Part shown: piece after piece, positions 17,811-27,243 of the stretch
Layout of the letters: every line of letters starts with the position of its first letter
How positions within the stretch are numbered: the first letter of the stretch is position 1
Assembly: GCF_028561565.1 (NCBI RefSeq)
Contig: NZ_JAQQTE010000022.1
Location: 276,456-340,455 of the forward strand
DNA length: 64,000 nt
Direction: 5' to 3'
Source: Gilvibacter sediminis
GTDB lineage: Bacteria > Bacteroidota > Bacteroidia > Flavobacteriales > Flavobacteriaceae
Notes under the pieces: generated by a model
Databases searched by the model: none
The model's input: only the letters and a program-made list of their open reading frames with translations
What the model was told of the DNA's origin: nothing
Made by a program: the position numbers and the translations under genes

Positions 17811-18368
17811 CTAGCGTCTGCGCCCGCCGCGTTGGAACTGCTGTCTAGGCTGTCCGCCTTTCTTCATTTGCTGCTGCATCATCTTGAGTTGATCCCCCAA
17901 CATATTGTGCTTGTCTAGCTTTTTGGCCTCGGTAAGTAAAGCCTGAGCTTCTCTTCTGCGATTCTTGGTCATCGCAATTCCTGCCAAGTTCATTTTGGCA
18001 ACCGCCAGATCTGTATCGAGGTTTAGTCCTAGGCTTATGGCCTTCTTGAAATATTTCTCTGCCTCATTCATATTGGTCTGAGAGACCATCATTCCGTTGA
18101 GGTAATTATAATATCCTTGTTGCTTTCTAACCAAAGCAGCCTCAGGATTCTTGATCTTATCCAACCATTTTTTTGCGCCGGGAAAATCTTGCTTGCGCAG
18201 TCTTAAAAAGGCGAGCAGAATGAGTTCGTTCTTAAAGTAAAGAAATACAAAGACTCCGGCTAAGAGGATCAACATGATCCCATTACCTATGTAGTCTTCA
18301 GTCATTTGCCAAACGGCGGCAGCTACAAGAGCACCGGCCAATACGAGTTTGATATACTTATTAAACAT
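17811..18368 (-). CDS. TPR-containing membrane protein
   Basis: A 185-residue protein with two N-terminal transmembrane helices (about 5-24 and 28-48). TPR-like helix pairs follow (AEKYFKKAISLGLN, AVAKMNLAGIAMTKNRRREAQALLTEAKKLD) facing the cytoplasm, and then a Gln/Arg/Gly-rich tail (GGQPRQQFQRGGRRR). The tail looks unstructured and could bind nucleic acid or phospholipid. The start codon shares one base with the stop of the upstream gene (TAATG), so translation is probably coupled. I recognise no named family. Confidence 0.75.
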   Translation of the reverse strand: MFNKYIKLVLAGALVAAAVWQMTEDYIGNGIMLILLAGVFVFLYFKNELILLAFLRLRKQDFPGAKKWLDKIKNPEAALVRKQQGYYNYLNGMMVSQTNMNEAEKYFKKAISLGLNLDTDLAVAKMNLAGIAMTKNRRREAQALLTEAKKLDKHNMLGDQLKMMQQQMKKGGQPRQQFQRGGRRR

Positions 18369-19258
18369 TACTTATTAATGGTATAGTCTGTAATAGTTGT
18401 GATTGAGGTTGGGATGGCTTCGTCTCCTAAAGCTTCTGCAAAGGATTCTCCATCTGCAGTAGATTCTGAGTGATAACTGGTGATAAAACCGTGTGCTGAG
18501 TCTACCACGATCTGTGTAGTCTGTGTCCCTTCACATTGAATCTTAGTGGTTCCTGAATCAATATTCATTTGAATTTCGGCGGTTCCTGCAATGTTTACAA
18601 TGTTGCGATTAAAGGATTCCAAAGTCCAGACATGCTGCGCCTTTAGATCACCGTCAATTTCGGTTTTCCAAGTGTCTCCTTTAGTTTTTTTAGATTCTGG
18701 ATAGATATAGGTGAATTGCTCAAATCCAGCTGCGATCTTTTGTCCTCCGTATTCTTTCTCCATGCCTTGACGCATAGCGGCCAATTGCATTTCATCTTCA
18801 ATACCCGATTTCTTCAACATATTGTCAATCAATGCATCGCCCCCCGTAATGTCAATGATGCGTCCTGTTTTAAGCATCTCAAAGGTCATAGGAACATTGA
18901 GTAAACCTCTAAAGATGGTCTGGGTGATATCGGTTTCATCATACTCCTCATTAGCGGTATCTACGGAGAGCATAGGTCCCATAGTTTCGGAACGCATTTC
19001 ATAGGCGAAATTCGTGAACTCAAATTCAATCATATAGGAATCCTTAGTAACATCCACCACAGTGAGCAAAAACTCCGCTTGGATATCGTTAACGAGCTCT
19101 ATGTTCATCCCCGTAATACTCTGTTTGATGGTTTGTAGGGATTTTTGGGTTAGGTTGAATTGATCTCCTTTTTTAAGATTGTATCCCAATTTTTGCTGAC
19201 CAAAGGCTGTAGCGGCCGAAATAAGTAAGAAAAACAGGGTTGTTTTGAAGAATTTCAT
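18368..19258 (-). CDS. exported protein, DUF6263-like
   Basis: A 296-residue protein with a clear signal peptide (MKFFKTTLFFLLISAATAFGQQ). The mature part begins KLGYNLKKGDQFNLTQKS and is a predicted all-beta protein with repeated threonine-rich strands. It fits the DUF6263 group of Bacteroidota, whose function is unknown; I assign it from overall pattern only. There is no lipobox, so it is probably periplasmic. It is the first gene of a two-gene minus-strand unit, translationally coupled to the TPR protein, and divergent from rpmH. Confidence 0.7.
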   Translation of the reverse strand: MKFFKTTLFFLLISAATAFGQQKLGYNLKKGDQFNLTQKSLQTIKQSITGMNIELVNDIQAEFLLTVVDVTKDSYMIEFEFTNFAYEMRSETMGPMLSVDTANEEYDETDITQTIFRGLLNVPMTFEMLKTGRIIDITGGDALIDNMLKKSGIEDEMQLAAMRQGMEKEYGGQKIAAGFEQFTYIYPESKKTKGDTWKTEIDGDLKAQHVWTLESFNRNIVNIAGTAEIQMNIDSGTTKIQCEGTQTTQIVVDSAHGFITSYHSESTADGESFAEALGDEAIPTSITTITDYTINK

Positions 19259-19321
19259 TACACGAAGTATTAGGGTGCAAAGAAACTAATTTTTTAAGGA
19301 AAAAAAGTTTTTCAGCTTGCC

Positions 19322-19352
19322 TTTGTGAAAGAAAAAAATGATTGTATATTTG
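19322..19352 (+). promoter_or_regulatory. promoter of rpmH (TTTG-N19-TATATTTG)
   Basis: TTTG at 19322-19325 and TATATTTG at 19345-19352 are 19 bases apart, a full consensus match. The rpmH ATG is 62 bases downstream of the -7 box. Confidence 0.75.
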
Positions 19353-19413
19353 CAGCCGACTTTGAGAGAGGTCATAAGAATTCAATTCAAGAAGATACTA
19401 AAGTAAACAGACG

Positions 19414-19572
19414 ATGAAAAGAACTTTTCAGCCATCGAAACGTAAAAGAAGAAACAAGCACGGGTTTAGAGAGCGCATGGCGTCTGTAAATGGCCGTAAG
19501 GTATTGGCCTCAAGACGTGCTAAAGGCCGTAAGAAATTAACCGTGTCTTCTGAAGCACGTCACAAAAAATAA
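19414..19572 (+). CDS. rpmH: 50S ribosomal protein L34
   Basis: A 52-residue, strongly basic protein starting [20 protein letters not shown] and containing [20 protein letters not shown], which is unmistakable for L34 of the large ribosomal subunit. The length is usual for Bacteroidota. In many bacteria rpmH sits by dnaA and rnpA at the origin; here carB follows and a strong terminator separates them, so there is no origin context. It has a consensus promoter and its own terminator and is probably monocistronic. Confidence 0.97.
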   Translation: MKRTFQPSKRKRRNKHGFRERMASVNGRKVLASRRAKGRKKLTVSSEARHKK

Positions 19573-19590
19573 TGTTGATAATCTGTATAT

Positions 19591-19627
19591 AAAAAGGTGT
19601 TGTTTCTTTAAACAACACCTTTTTTTT
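19591..19627 (+). terminator. intrinsic terminator after rpmH
   Basis: A long perfect stem (AAAAAGGTGTTGTTT with AAACAACACCTTTTT), a short loop and an eight-T tail. Confidence 0.9.
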
Positions 19628-19676
19628 ATGCCTACATAGCCGTAATTTTATACGATTTTTAAACCAGCGAGAATTC

Positions 19677-22529
19677 ATGCCAAAAAACGAAAAAATCAAG
19701 TCCATCCTTATCATAGGCTCAGGGCCGATTATCATCGGTCAGGCCTGTGAATTTGATTATTCAGGATCACAAGCACTTCGCTCCTTGCGCGAAGACGGAA
19801 TCGAAACTATTCTGATCAACTCCAACCCGGCAACCATCATGACGGATCCATCCATGGCCGATCATGTGTATCTCTTGCCGCTCAACACAAAATCCATTGT
19901 AAAAATACTCAAAGAGCATCCACAGATCGATGCGGTATTGCCAACCATGGGAGGGCAAACTGCATTGAATCTTTGTATTGAGGCAGATGAGAAAGGTATT
20001 TGGAAGGATTTTGATGTAGATATCATTGGAGTGAATATTGATGCCATCAATATTACTGAAGACCGTGAGCAGTTCCGTAACCTGATGACTGAGATCGGTG
20101 TTGGTATGGCACCGCAAGAGACAGCAACCTCCTTTTTGAGAGGAAAAGAAATTGCCCAGGAGTTTGGATTCCCGCTTTGTATTAGAGCTTCCTTTACCCT
20201 TGGTGGAGCAGGAGCTTCTATCGTTTACGATGAAAAGGAATTCGATGAGGCACTCAGTCGCGGTTTGGAGATCTCACCTATCCACGAGGTGATGATTGAT
20301 AAGGCCATGATGGGCTGGAAGGAATACGAATTGGAGCTGCTTAGAGACAGTAACGACAATGTGGTGATCATCTGTACCATTGAGAATATGGACCCTATGG
20401 GAATTCACACAGGTGATTCCATTACTGTGGCTCCAGCCATGACGCTTTCTGATAGGACTTTCCAGAAGATGCGTGATATGGCGATCCACATGATGCGTTC
20501 TATTGGAGATTTCGCTGGTGGATGTAATGTGCAGTTTGCCGTTAGCCCAGACGATGAGGAAGAGATCATCGCCATTGAGATCAATCCAAGGGTTTCGCGT
20601 TCATCAGCCTTGGCATCTAAAGCGACAGGATATCCTATTGCAAAGATCGCGGCGAAGTTGGCTATGGGTTATCACTTGGATGAATTGGAGAACCAGATCA
20701 CCAAGACCACTTCGGCTTTGTTTGAGCCAACCTTAGACTACGTGATCGTAAAGATCCCACGTTGGAACTTCGATAAGTTTGAAGGTTCTGACCGTACTTT
20801 AGGATTGCAGATGAAAGCCGTTGGAGAAGTGATGGGAATTGGACGTTCGTTCCAAGAAGCCTTGCATAAAGCAACTCAGTCTTTAGAGATCAAAAGAAAC
20901 GGTCTAGGAGCTGACGGAAAAGGTTACACCAACTACGATCAGATCATCGATAAATTGACGCACGCCAGTTGGGACCGTGTTTTTGTGATCTATGATGCGA
21001 TTCAGTTGGGGATTCCACTTAAGCGTATTCACGAGATTACGAAGATTGATATGTGGTTCCTCAAGCAATACGAGGAATTGTATCAACTCGAAAAAGAAAT
21101 TTCAAACTTCACTATTGATTCCTTAAGCAGAGATCTGCTTTTGGAGGCGAAGCAAAAGGGTTATGGAGATCGTCAGATCGCGCATATGCTGGGTTGTTTA
21201 GAGAGTGAAGTATACAACAAACGTGAAGAATTGAACATTCGTCGCGTATATAAATTAGTAGATACCTGTGCTGCGGAATTCCAAGCCCAGACACCATACT
21301 ATTACTCCACCTTTGAGAACACCATGACTTCTCCAGAAGGGGAGACCTATGTAGAGAATGACAGTCCTGCTACAGACAGAAAGAAGATCATTGTACTTGG
21401 CTCCGGACCTAACCGTATCGGTCAAGGTATTGAATTTGACTACTGTTGTGTGCACGGAGTATTGGCGGCTGCAGAAGCAGGTTATGAGACCATCATGATC
21501 AACTGTAACCCAGAGACGGTATCTACAGACTTTGATGTAGCAGATAAACTTTACTTTGAACCGGTATTCTGGGAGCATATTTATGACATTATTCGTCATG
21601 AAAAGCCAGAAGGTGTCATCGTACAGCTAGGAGGGCAAACAGCGCTTAAACTCGCTGAAAAGCTGGATCGCTATGGAATCAAGATCATGGGAACCAGTTA
21701 TAAGTCACTTGACTTGGCGGAAGATCGCGGAAGCTTCTCTACCTTGCTTAAAGAGAACAATATTCCTTATCCTAAGTTTGGTGTGGCTGAGACTGCTGAT
21801 GAAGCCCTTGACTTGGCCGATGAATTGGACTTCCCACTATTGGTACGTCCGTCATACGTACTTGGAGGTCAGGGAATGAAGATCGTGATCAACAAGCAAG
21901 ACCTGGAAGCACACGTAGTAGACCTCTTGCGCAAGATCCCGAACAATAAATTGCTTTTAGACCACTATTTAGATGGAGCTATTGAAGCAGAAGCAGACGC
22001 GATCTGTGATGGTGAAAACGTCTACATCATTGGTATTATGGAGCATATTGAGCCTTGTGGAATCCACTCCGGAGACTCCAATGCAACCTTACCACCTTTT
22101 AACCTGGGTGAGTTCGTGATGCAGCAGATCAAGGATCACACCAAGAAGATCGCTTTAGCTTTGAATACCGTTGGATTGATCAACATTCAATTCGCCATTA
22201 AAGATGATAAAGTTTACATCATTGAGGCCAACCCACGAGCTTCTCGTACGGTTCCTTTCATCGCAAAGGCTTATGGAGAGCCTTATGTGAACTATGCGAC
22301 CAAACTCATGCTTGGCGATAAAAAACTGTCGGACTTTAAATTCAATCCGCAGCTAGAAGGATACGCTATCAAGCAACCGGTTTTCTCTTTCAACAAATTC
22401 CCGAATGTGAATAAACAATTGGGGCCAGAAATGAAGAGTACTGGAGAATCGATTTTGTTCATTGAAAGTCTTAAGGACGATGCGTTCTATGAATTGTATT
22501 CACGACGCAAAATGTACCTTACCAAGTAA
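19677..22529 (+). CDS. carB: carbamoyl-phosphate synthase large subunit (short form)
   Basis: A 950-residue subunit that makes carbamoyl phosphate from bicarbonate, ammonia (from CarA) and two ATP for pyrimidine and arginine synthesis. Two homologous ATP-grasp halves are visible: the first begins IKSILIIGSGPIIIGQACEFDYSGSQA, the second KIIVLGSGPNRIGQGIEFDYCC near residue 570. Both contain the PSYVLGG/ASFTLGG glycine loops and EINPR/EANPR metal sites. The protein ends shortly after LGPEMKSTGESILFIES. The roughly 120-residue C-terminal MGS-like allosteric domain of E. coli CarB (1073 residues) is absent. carA is not in the window. Confidence 0.97.
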   Translation: MPKNEKIKSILIIGSGPIIIGQACEFDYSGSQALRSLREDGIETILINSNPATIMTDPSMADHVYLLPLNTKSIVKILKEHPQIDAVLPTMGGQTALNLCIEADEKGIWKDFDVDIIGVNIDAINITEDREQFRNLMTEIGVGMAPQETATSFLRGKEIAQEFGFPLCIRASFTLGGAGASIVYDEKEFDEALSRGLEISPIHEVMIDKAMMGWKEYELELLRDSNDNVVIICTIENMDPMGIHTGDSITVAPAMTLSDRTFQKMRDMAIHMMRSIGDFAGGCNVQFAVSPDDEEEIIAIEINPRVSRSSALASKATGYPIAKIAAKLAMGYHLDELENQITKTTSALFEPTLDYVIVKIPRWNFDKFEGSDRTLGLQMKAVGEVMGIGRSFQEALHKATQSLEIKRNGLGADGKGYTNYDQIIDKLTHASWDRVFVIYDAIQLGIPLKRIHEITKIDMWFLKQYEELYQLEKEISNFTIDSLSRDLLLEAKQKGYGDRQIAHMLGCLESEVYNKREELNIRRVYKLVDTCAAEFQAQTPYYYSTFENTMTSPEGETYVENDSPATDRKKIIVLGSGPNRIGQGIEFDYCCVHGVLAAAEAGYETIMINCNPETVSTDFDVADKLYFEPVFWEHIYDIIRHEKPEGVIVQLGGQTALKLAEKLDRYGIKIMGTSYKSLDLAEDRGSFSTLLKENNIPYPKFGVAETADEALDLADELDFPLLVRPSYVLGGQGMKIVINKQDLEAHVVDLLRKIPNNKLLLDHYLDGAIEAEADAICDGENVYIIGIMEHIEPCGIHSGDSNATLPPFNLGEFVMQQIKDHTKKIALALNTVGLINIQFAIKDDKVYIIEANPRASRTVPFIAKAYGEPYVNYATKLMLGDKKLSDFKFNPQLEGYAIKQPVFSFNKFPNVNKQLGPEMKSTGESILFIESLKDDAFYELYSRRKMYLTK

Positions 22530-22544
22530 TTCAACCCTGTTCAA

Positions 22545-22576
22545 TAAAAAAGGCGCAGTTAATCTGCGCCTTTTTT
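22545..22576 (+). terminator. intrinsic terminator after carB
   Basis: The stem AAAAAAGGCGCAG/CTGCGCCTTTTTT with a five-base loop (TTAAT) sits 16 bases after the carB stop. It reads as a terminator on both strands and may also serve the convergent minus-strand genes. Confidence 0.88.
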
Positions 22577-22597
22577 ATTGTCTTTATAACTGAGCTG

Positions 22598-22822
22598 TTA
22601 AGTAAAGTCTCCTTTGCGATACTCGCGTATCTTTTGAATGGTTATATAGCTTAGCACTGTGGCAATGATCAGGGCAATAATGCCAAAGACGGTCATGGCT
22701 CCACCATAAGAGTCAATTACCGATTGCATCTTCTTACCCATTAAGGTGCTGATACCAGCCCACCACATGACTATGCTAAACAAGCCGTAGCCCATGATCT
22801 CCATGATCTTAATCAGTTTCAT
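22598..22822 (-). CDS. small two-helix membrane protein
   Basis: A 74-residue protein with two predicted transmembrane helices (about 10-28 and 40-62) and a basic C-terminus. The start ATG overlaps the last 14 bases of rmuC; an internal ATG at codon 7 (MEIMGYG) would leave no overlap. The overlap and spacing indicate co-transcription with rmuC. I recognise no family. The charged ends suggest both termini are cytoplasmic. Confidence 0.65.
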   Translation of the reverse strand: MKLIKIMEIMGYGLFSIVMWWAGISTLMGKKMQSVIDSYGGAMTVFGIIALIIATVLSYITIQKIREYRKGDFT

Positions 22823-24137
22823 CAGACTCTGCGCGTTTTAGCAAGTTTTCATTGAGGTGCTTGGTTTGTTTGATCCCAAGCTTTTTGATCTTCTCCACAC
22901 GGGTGATCAAATTGCCGCGTCCTGTCAACTTTTTCATGCTGGTCTCATAAGTGCCCGTGACGGTTTGCAGCTGTTTGCCGACTTTTAATAGATCATCCGT
23001 TAAGTTGACAAACTGATCGTAAAGCGCGCCAGCCTGTTTGGCTATTTCCAAGGCATTTTGTTGCTGCTTTTCATTGTTCCACATGCTGTCAATAGTACGT
23101 AAAGTAGCCAATAGGGTAGTCGGGGTCACAATGACAATATTCTTTTCAAACGCCCAATTGTAGAGGGTGGGTTCTGCTTGAGTAGCCAGTGCAAATGCGG
23201 GTTCTATAGGCACAAAGAGCAATACAAAATCTGGACTCTCTATCTGATACAGGTTTTGATAATTCTTCTCGCTCAGCTGATCCACATGGCGCTTTAGCGA
23301 TCCAATATGCTCCTTGAGCAATGCTGGACGCTGCGATTCATCTTCTTCACTAGCAAAGCGCTCATAGGCCGTAAGGGTTACTTTAGAGTCTATGATCATC
23401 TTCTTGCCTTCCGGCAAATGTATGATCACATCGGGCAGCACGCGTTTGCCGTCTTCTGTAGTGAAACTATTTTGTACCGAATATTCTCGGTCTTTTTCTA
23501 GCCCAGATTTCTCCAAAACGCGTTCTAAGACCAATTCCCCCCAGTTCCCTTGCATTTTGCTGTCACCCTTCAAGGCTTTGGTAAGGTTGGTGGCCTCCTT
23601 GCTCATTTGCTCGTTGAGCTCCATAAGACCTTTGATTTGCTGCTTGAGTTCGGTGTGCTTTACGATGTTTTCCTTATTGGTATCTTCTACCTTTTTTTCG
23701 AAGGTTTTGATCTTTTCTTGTAGTGGATTCAAGATGGTCTCAATGCTCTCTTTGTTTCTATGGGTGAGCTTTTTAGAGTTTTCATCGAAGATCTTGTTGG
23801 CGAGATTCTCAAATTCCTTGGCGAATTTCTCCTGAAGTTTTTCTACTTCTTCCTGCTGCTCTTGACTGCGTTGTTTTAAATGATCATAAGCCGCGTTCTG
23901 CTTGGTGAGTTCATTGCCTAGGAATTCTTTTTCTTCACGCAAGCTCTCCTTGTCCAGCAAGGCGCGCTTGAACTGTTCGTCCAATTTTTCGATCTGTAAA
24001 TGCTCTTGATGCAATCGTTCTTCTAAGGCCGCAGTTCTGGCGTTGAATTTAAGTCGTGCCAGTCTATTGCCTATAAATGCACCAAAGACCATGCATAGAA
24101 TCGCTAATAAAACAAATAAAAATACTTCGCTCGTCAT
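22809..24137 (-). CDS. rmuC: DNA recombination protein RmuC
   Basis: A 442-residue protein with an N-terminal membrane helix (residues 3-22). A long coiled coil follows from about 25 to 190 (Glu/Lys/Gln heptads), then the RmuC domain with MQGNWGELVLERVLEKSGL, LPDVIIHLPEGKKMIIDSKV and FVLLFVPIEPAFALA. The IIDSK region resembles a PD-(D/E)XK nuclease core. E. coli RmuC limits inversion at short inverted repeats. The length is normal for the family. It is followed with a 14-base overlap by a small membrane protein gene. Confidence 0.93.
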   Translation of the reverse strand: MTSEVFLFVLLAILCMVFGAFIGNRLARLKFNARTAALEERLHQEHLQIEKLDEQFKRALLDKESLREEKEFLGNELTKQNAAYDHLKQRSQEQQEEVEKLQEKFAKEFENLANKIFDENSKKLTHRNKESIETILNPLQEKIKTFEKKVEDTNKENIVKHTELKQQIKGLMELNEQMSKEATNLTKALKGDSKMQGNWGELVLERVLEKSGLEKDREYSVQNSFTTEDGKRVLPDVIIHLPEGKKMIIDSKVTLTAYERFASEEDESQRPALLKEHIGSLKRHVDQLSEKNYQNLYQIESPDFVLLFVPIEPAFALATQAEPTLYNWAFEKNIVIVTPTTLLATLRTIDSMWNNEKQQQNALEIAKQAGALYDQFVNLTDDLLKVGKQLQTVTGTYETSMKKLTGRGNLITRVEKIKKLGIKQTKHLNENLLKRAESDETD

Positions 24138-24211
24138 AGTTTGATAAAGATAGGGAAGCCTTTTGAACTTTCTTAGTTTTTAAGCTTCGGATAGGTGGAT
24201 TTTATAAATCC

Positions 24212-24994
24212 TTATTTATTGAGAAAGAAGCGCTTGTTAGAGGCATCAAATTTAACGGTCTGTTCTGGAAACAGTTGCCCAATAATACCTGTCTCAACTG
24301 CCGATTCAGGAGTGTGCATAACGATCTGAGTCCCTTGAAAGATCAGGAGTTCATCACAGAGGTCCAAGGCCTGCTCTAAATCGTGCGTAGCGTAAATAAT
24401 GGTCTTGCCTTCTGCCGCCAATTCATCCATCAATTTGAGCATTTTAAACTTGTGATGCATATCTAAATGAGTCGTAGGTTCATCCAGAATGATCAAAGGT
24501 GTATGCTGCGCAATGGCACGAGCTAATAAAGCGCGTTGTAACTGCCCGTCGCTAAGCTCAAAACACTTGCGGTCTTTGAGTTCCAACAGATCGGTTTTTA
24601 ATAGTGCATCTTCTACGGCTTGCTTGTCTTGCTCGCGGAGCACCCCCATCCAATTGGTATACGGATGTCTTCCCAGAGCGATGAGCTCATAACAGCTCAG
24701 ATTTAAAGAAATCGGAGACTTGGTCAGTACCACACTGAACAGCTTGGCACGCTCCGTCGGGCTTAAGGATTTCAACTGTTGCTTGTCAAACCAGACCTTT
24801 CCCTGCAATGGATTCAAGCTCCCATTCAAAGTTTTGATCAAAGTGGATTTACCAGCGCCATTGATCCCTATCAAACCATACAAACCACCGGTTTTAATGG
24901 TCAAGTCTATGTCTTTAGCAACTACGGTCTGCGTTTTGCCTTTACCATATCCAATGGATAGATCCTGAAGTGTGATCGCTGCCGACTTTTCCAT
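24212..24994 (-). CDS. btuD: ABC transporter ATPase of the B12/iron-chelate type
   Basis: A 260-residue ATPase: Walker A GINGAGKST (43-51), a Q-loop region, signature LSDGQ (147-151, Asp replacing the usual second Gly), Walker B LIILDEP (167-173) and H-loop TH. It pairs with the FecCD/BtuC-type permease just upstream (one-base overlap TGATG) and a TroA-type binding lipoprotein, making a complete class II importer. The neighbouring receptor gene has a cobalamin riboswitch, so vitamin B12 is the likely substrate. Iron siderophores remain possible from sequence alone. Confidence 0.85.
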   Translation of the reverse strand: MEKSAAITLQDLSIGYGKGKTQTVVAKDIDLTIKTGGLYGLIGINGAGKSTLIKTLNGSLNPLQGKVWFDKQQLKSLSPTERAKLFSVVLTKSPISLNLSCYELIALGRHPYTNWMGVLREQDKQAVEDALLKTDLLELKDRKCFELSDGQLQRALLARAIAQHTPLIILDEPTTHLDMHHKFKMLKLMDELAAEGKTIIYATHDLEQALDLCDELLIFQGTQIVMHTPESAVETGIIGQLFPEQTVKFDASNKRFFLNK

Positions 24995-26022
24995 CAGAAT
25001 AAAAGTTTGCGTTTACGTACCAACAACCAAATGACCACCGGAGCTCCAAAAAGTGAAGTTACTGCGTTAATGGGTAAGGTAAATTCAGAGTAGGGAAGTT
25101 GTGCTATTACATCACAGATCAGCATCAAGATTCCTCCCGTTAAGGCTACTGCGGGTACCAGGACTCTATGATCAGAAGTATTTAAGAACAAACGGGTCAA
25201 ATGCGGCACCGCCAAACCGATAAAAGCGATCGGTCCTGCAAAAGCGGTGATGGCTCCTGCCAAAATACAAGTAGCCAAAATGATCCAAAGGGTGGCGCGT
25301 TTTAATTGGACGCCTATGCTTTGTGCATAATCAGGGCCTAACAAAAGGGCATTTAAAGCTTTAATATTGAACAGGCTCATCACTATACCTATAGCAAAAC
25401 ACAGTCCCAATACACCTACGCTTCCCCAGGAATTTCCGCCCAGACTTCCAAAAGACCAAAAAACATAGCGTTGGAGATCTTCTGCGGGACTAAAAAAGGC
25501 CATTACCGCTACCACAGCAGCGGTGAGCGAACCAAACATGAGTCCAATGATCAAGATGGCCATGGTATCTTTTATGCGTGTGGTCACCGTCAATACAGCA
25601 AGCAATACTAAGAAACTTCCCAAGCTTGCGGCGGCAACAATGCCCCAGCTTTTAAAAGCCATTGTGGCTAAGCTTCCTCCAAAGATACCGGCACCTAAAA
25701 CCAGTAATGCCACTCCCAAACTAGCCCCGCTACTAATTCCTAGCACAAAAGGACCGGCCAATGGATTTCTAAAAAGAGTTTGCATCATAAGTCCTGCAAT
25801 GGCTAATCCACTTCCAACCATTAAAGCGGTGAGGGCTTTGGGCAATCTATAATTTAAAACGATATACTCCCAACTGCTGTTGCTGCTTTCTGCTCCTCCC
25901 AAAATGCTCAAAGTTTCACCTAGAGGTATACCTACAGATCCCAAACTGAGATTAAGCACAAAGAAAGCCAGTGTAAGCACGCCGCCTAATAGGAAAAACC
26001 GGAGGATGTGCTTTTGACTCAT
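24994..26022 (-). CDS. btuC: FecCD/BtuC family ABC permease
   Basis: A 342-residue permease with about ten transmembrane helices. It has the family landmark RLPKALTALMVGSGLAIAG and the following NPLAGPFVLGISSGASLG. Later come AFAGPIAFIGLAVPHLTRLF, the coupling-helix region that contacts BtuD, and VIAQLPYSEFTLPINAVTSLFGAPVVIWLL, the typical C-terminus. It imports B12 or siderophores from the periplasm. It sits one base after the binding-protein gene and overlaps btuD by one base, so the three form a tight operon. Substrate identity rests on the neighbouring riboswitch and receptor. Confidence 0.87.
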   Translation of the reverse strand: MSQKHILRFFLLGGVLTLAFFVLNLSLGSVGIPLGETLSILGGAESSNSSWEYIVLNYRLPKALTALMVGSGLAIAGLMMQTLFRNPLAGPFVLGISSGASLGVALLVLGAGIFGGSLATMAFKSWGIVAAASLGSFLVLLAVLTVTTRIKDTMAILIIGLMFGSLTAAVVAVMAFFSPAEDLQRYVFWSFGSLGGNSWGSVGVLGLCFAIGIVMSLFNIKALNALLLGPDYAQSIGVQLKRATLWIILATCILAGAITAFAGPIAFIGLAVPHLTRLFLNTSDHRVLVPAVALTGGILMLICDVIAQLPYSEFTLPINAVTSLFGAPVVIWLLVRKRKLLF

Positions 26023-26023
26023 T

Positions 26024-27175
26024 TTATTTTAGTTGGGTAAAGAAGTAGAGTTTGTGTTCTGGGATTAGTTCAGGATGCAAAATACGAATAAGGTCTTTGA
26101 GGACCAGATCGGGTCTGTTGGGAGCCAATTCGTAATAGATCACGCCACCGGTTGGTCCTTTTAGCGTGGTAAAACTAAACACCTTTTGGTTCTTGAAGGC
26201 CTCAAATTCTGCATAGGCCGCATTGGCTTGCTCCATTTGATCCAGGGAGGTGAACTGCCCAGGGCCGATCCAAAACTCTGCAGATTGCCCTTTTTCCAGC
26301 ACAGCCTCTAAACTCAAGGCCAGACTACCTTTGCCGTCTGTGTCTCCGTAGCGGTATTCGGCCTTGGCATCTTTGAGGAATTGTCCCGCCCAACTGGTTC
26401 CGTTGGGTAAATACCACACATCCTTATACATGGCACCGCTCAACACAGAAGGTGAATCGGTGGTTTCTTGCGCCAATGCTTTTACTCGGTTGTATTCGGA
26501 TTCAATTTCTGTAAAAGCCTGTGTTGCCTCGGCATTCTTGCCCAAAAGGGCTCCAAAGAATTTGATCCACTCTGCTTTTCCCAAAGGATCTTGTTCCACC
26601 CAATCGCCATTATAAACCACAGGAATCCCAGATTCCTGCACACGATCTAAGGTCTTATTATCTCCATCAACTCCAAAGCCAACCACCACGTCGGGTGCAG
26701 CGGCTATGAGCAACTCTAAATTCAAATCTTGTGTACCACCGAGTTCTTTTACTTTACCAGAATCTATCAACGCTCGGGTCTTTGGACTGGAGATATAATC
26801 GGTTTGTGGAAAGCCTACGAGTTTGGTTTCTCCGCCTAGCGCTTCCAATGACGGTATATGCGTGGTAGAGGTCACTACCAAACTCTTTACTGGAACCGTT
26901 AAAATAGCGTCAAAGTTGTCCTCGGCATCCTGTAAAGGCATAGAGCGTTCTGTGTAGAGCAAGTATCTAAAGGTCTTGTCTGCATCTGGCCAGGGATCAT
27001 CAACCTCTAAAATACTGTAGTCGGAATACTCAAAAAGGCGGAATCCCTGCGCATGCGTTACTGTGTTATCAACGCTCTGACGCTCAGAGGTGTCGGTAAT
27101 ATTTTCTTCGGAAGAGCTATTCTTGCAGGCTACTAAAGCGAGCAGAGCAAAAACAATAGAGAGGGTTTTACGCAT
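26024..27175 (-). CDS. btuF: ABC transporter binding lipoprotein, BtuF/TroA-like
   Basis: A 383-residue lipoprotein starting MRKTLSIVFALLALVAC with Cys17. The frame is open 47 codons further upstream, but that extension has no signal-peptide character and would run into the riboswitch region. The helical-backbone binding fold is recognisable from VKSLVVTSTTHIPSLEALGGETKLVGFP, AAAPDVVVGFG and GIPVVYNGDW, shared with BtuF and FecB-type proteins. It delivers its ligand to the BtuC/BtuD pair encoded directly downstream. It is divergent from btuB with its cobalamin riboswitch. Confidence 0.87.
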   Translation of the reverse strand: MRKTLSIVFALLALVACKNSSSEENITDTSERQSVDNTVTHAQGFRLFEYSDYSILEVDDPWPDADKTFRYLLYTERSMPLQDAEDNFDAILTVPVKSLVVTSTTHIPSLEALGGETKLVGFPQTDYISSPKTRALIDSGKVKELGGTQDLNLELLIAAAPDVVVGFGVDGDNKTLDRVQESGIPVVYNGDWVEQDPLGKAEWIKFFGALLGKNAEATQAFTEIESEYNRVKALAQETTDSPSVLSGAMYKDVWYLPNGTSWAGQFLKDAKAEYRYGDTDGKGSLALSLEAVLEKGQSAEFWIGPGQFTSLDQMEQANAAYAEFEAFKNQKVFSFTTLKGPTGGVIYYELAPNRPDLVLKDLIRILHPELIPEHKLYFFTQLK

Positions 27176-27229
27176 GTTCAAAAATAATATTATTTGTCCT
27201 TTACTAAGCTCGCAGGATTTAATTTGTTT

Positions 27230-27237
27230 AATTTTGC
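27230..27237 (+). promoter_or_regulatory. -7 box TAATTTTG driving the riboswitch/btuB transcript
   Basis: A perfect TAnnTTTG ending six bases before the P1 stem of the cobalamin aptamer, so the transcript would begin right at P1. No TTG at -33. Confidence 0.5.
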
Positions 27238-27243
27238 GCCGTA

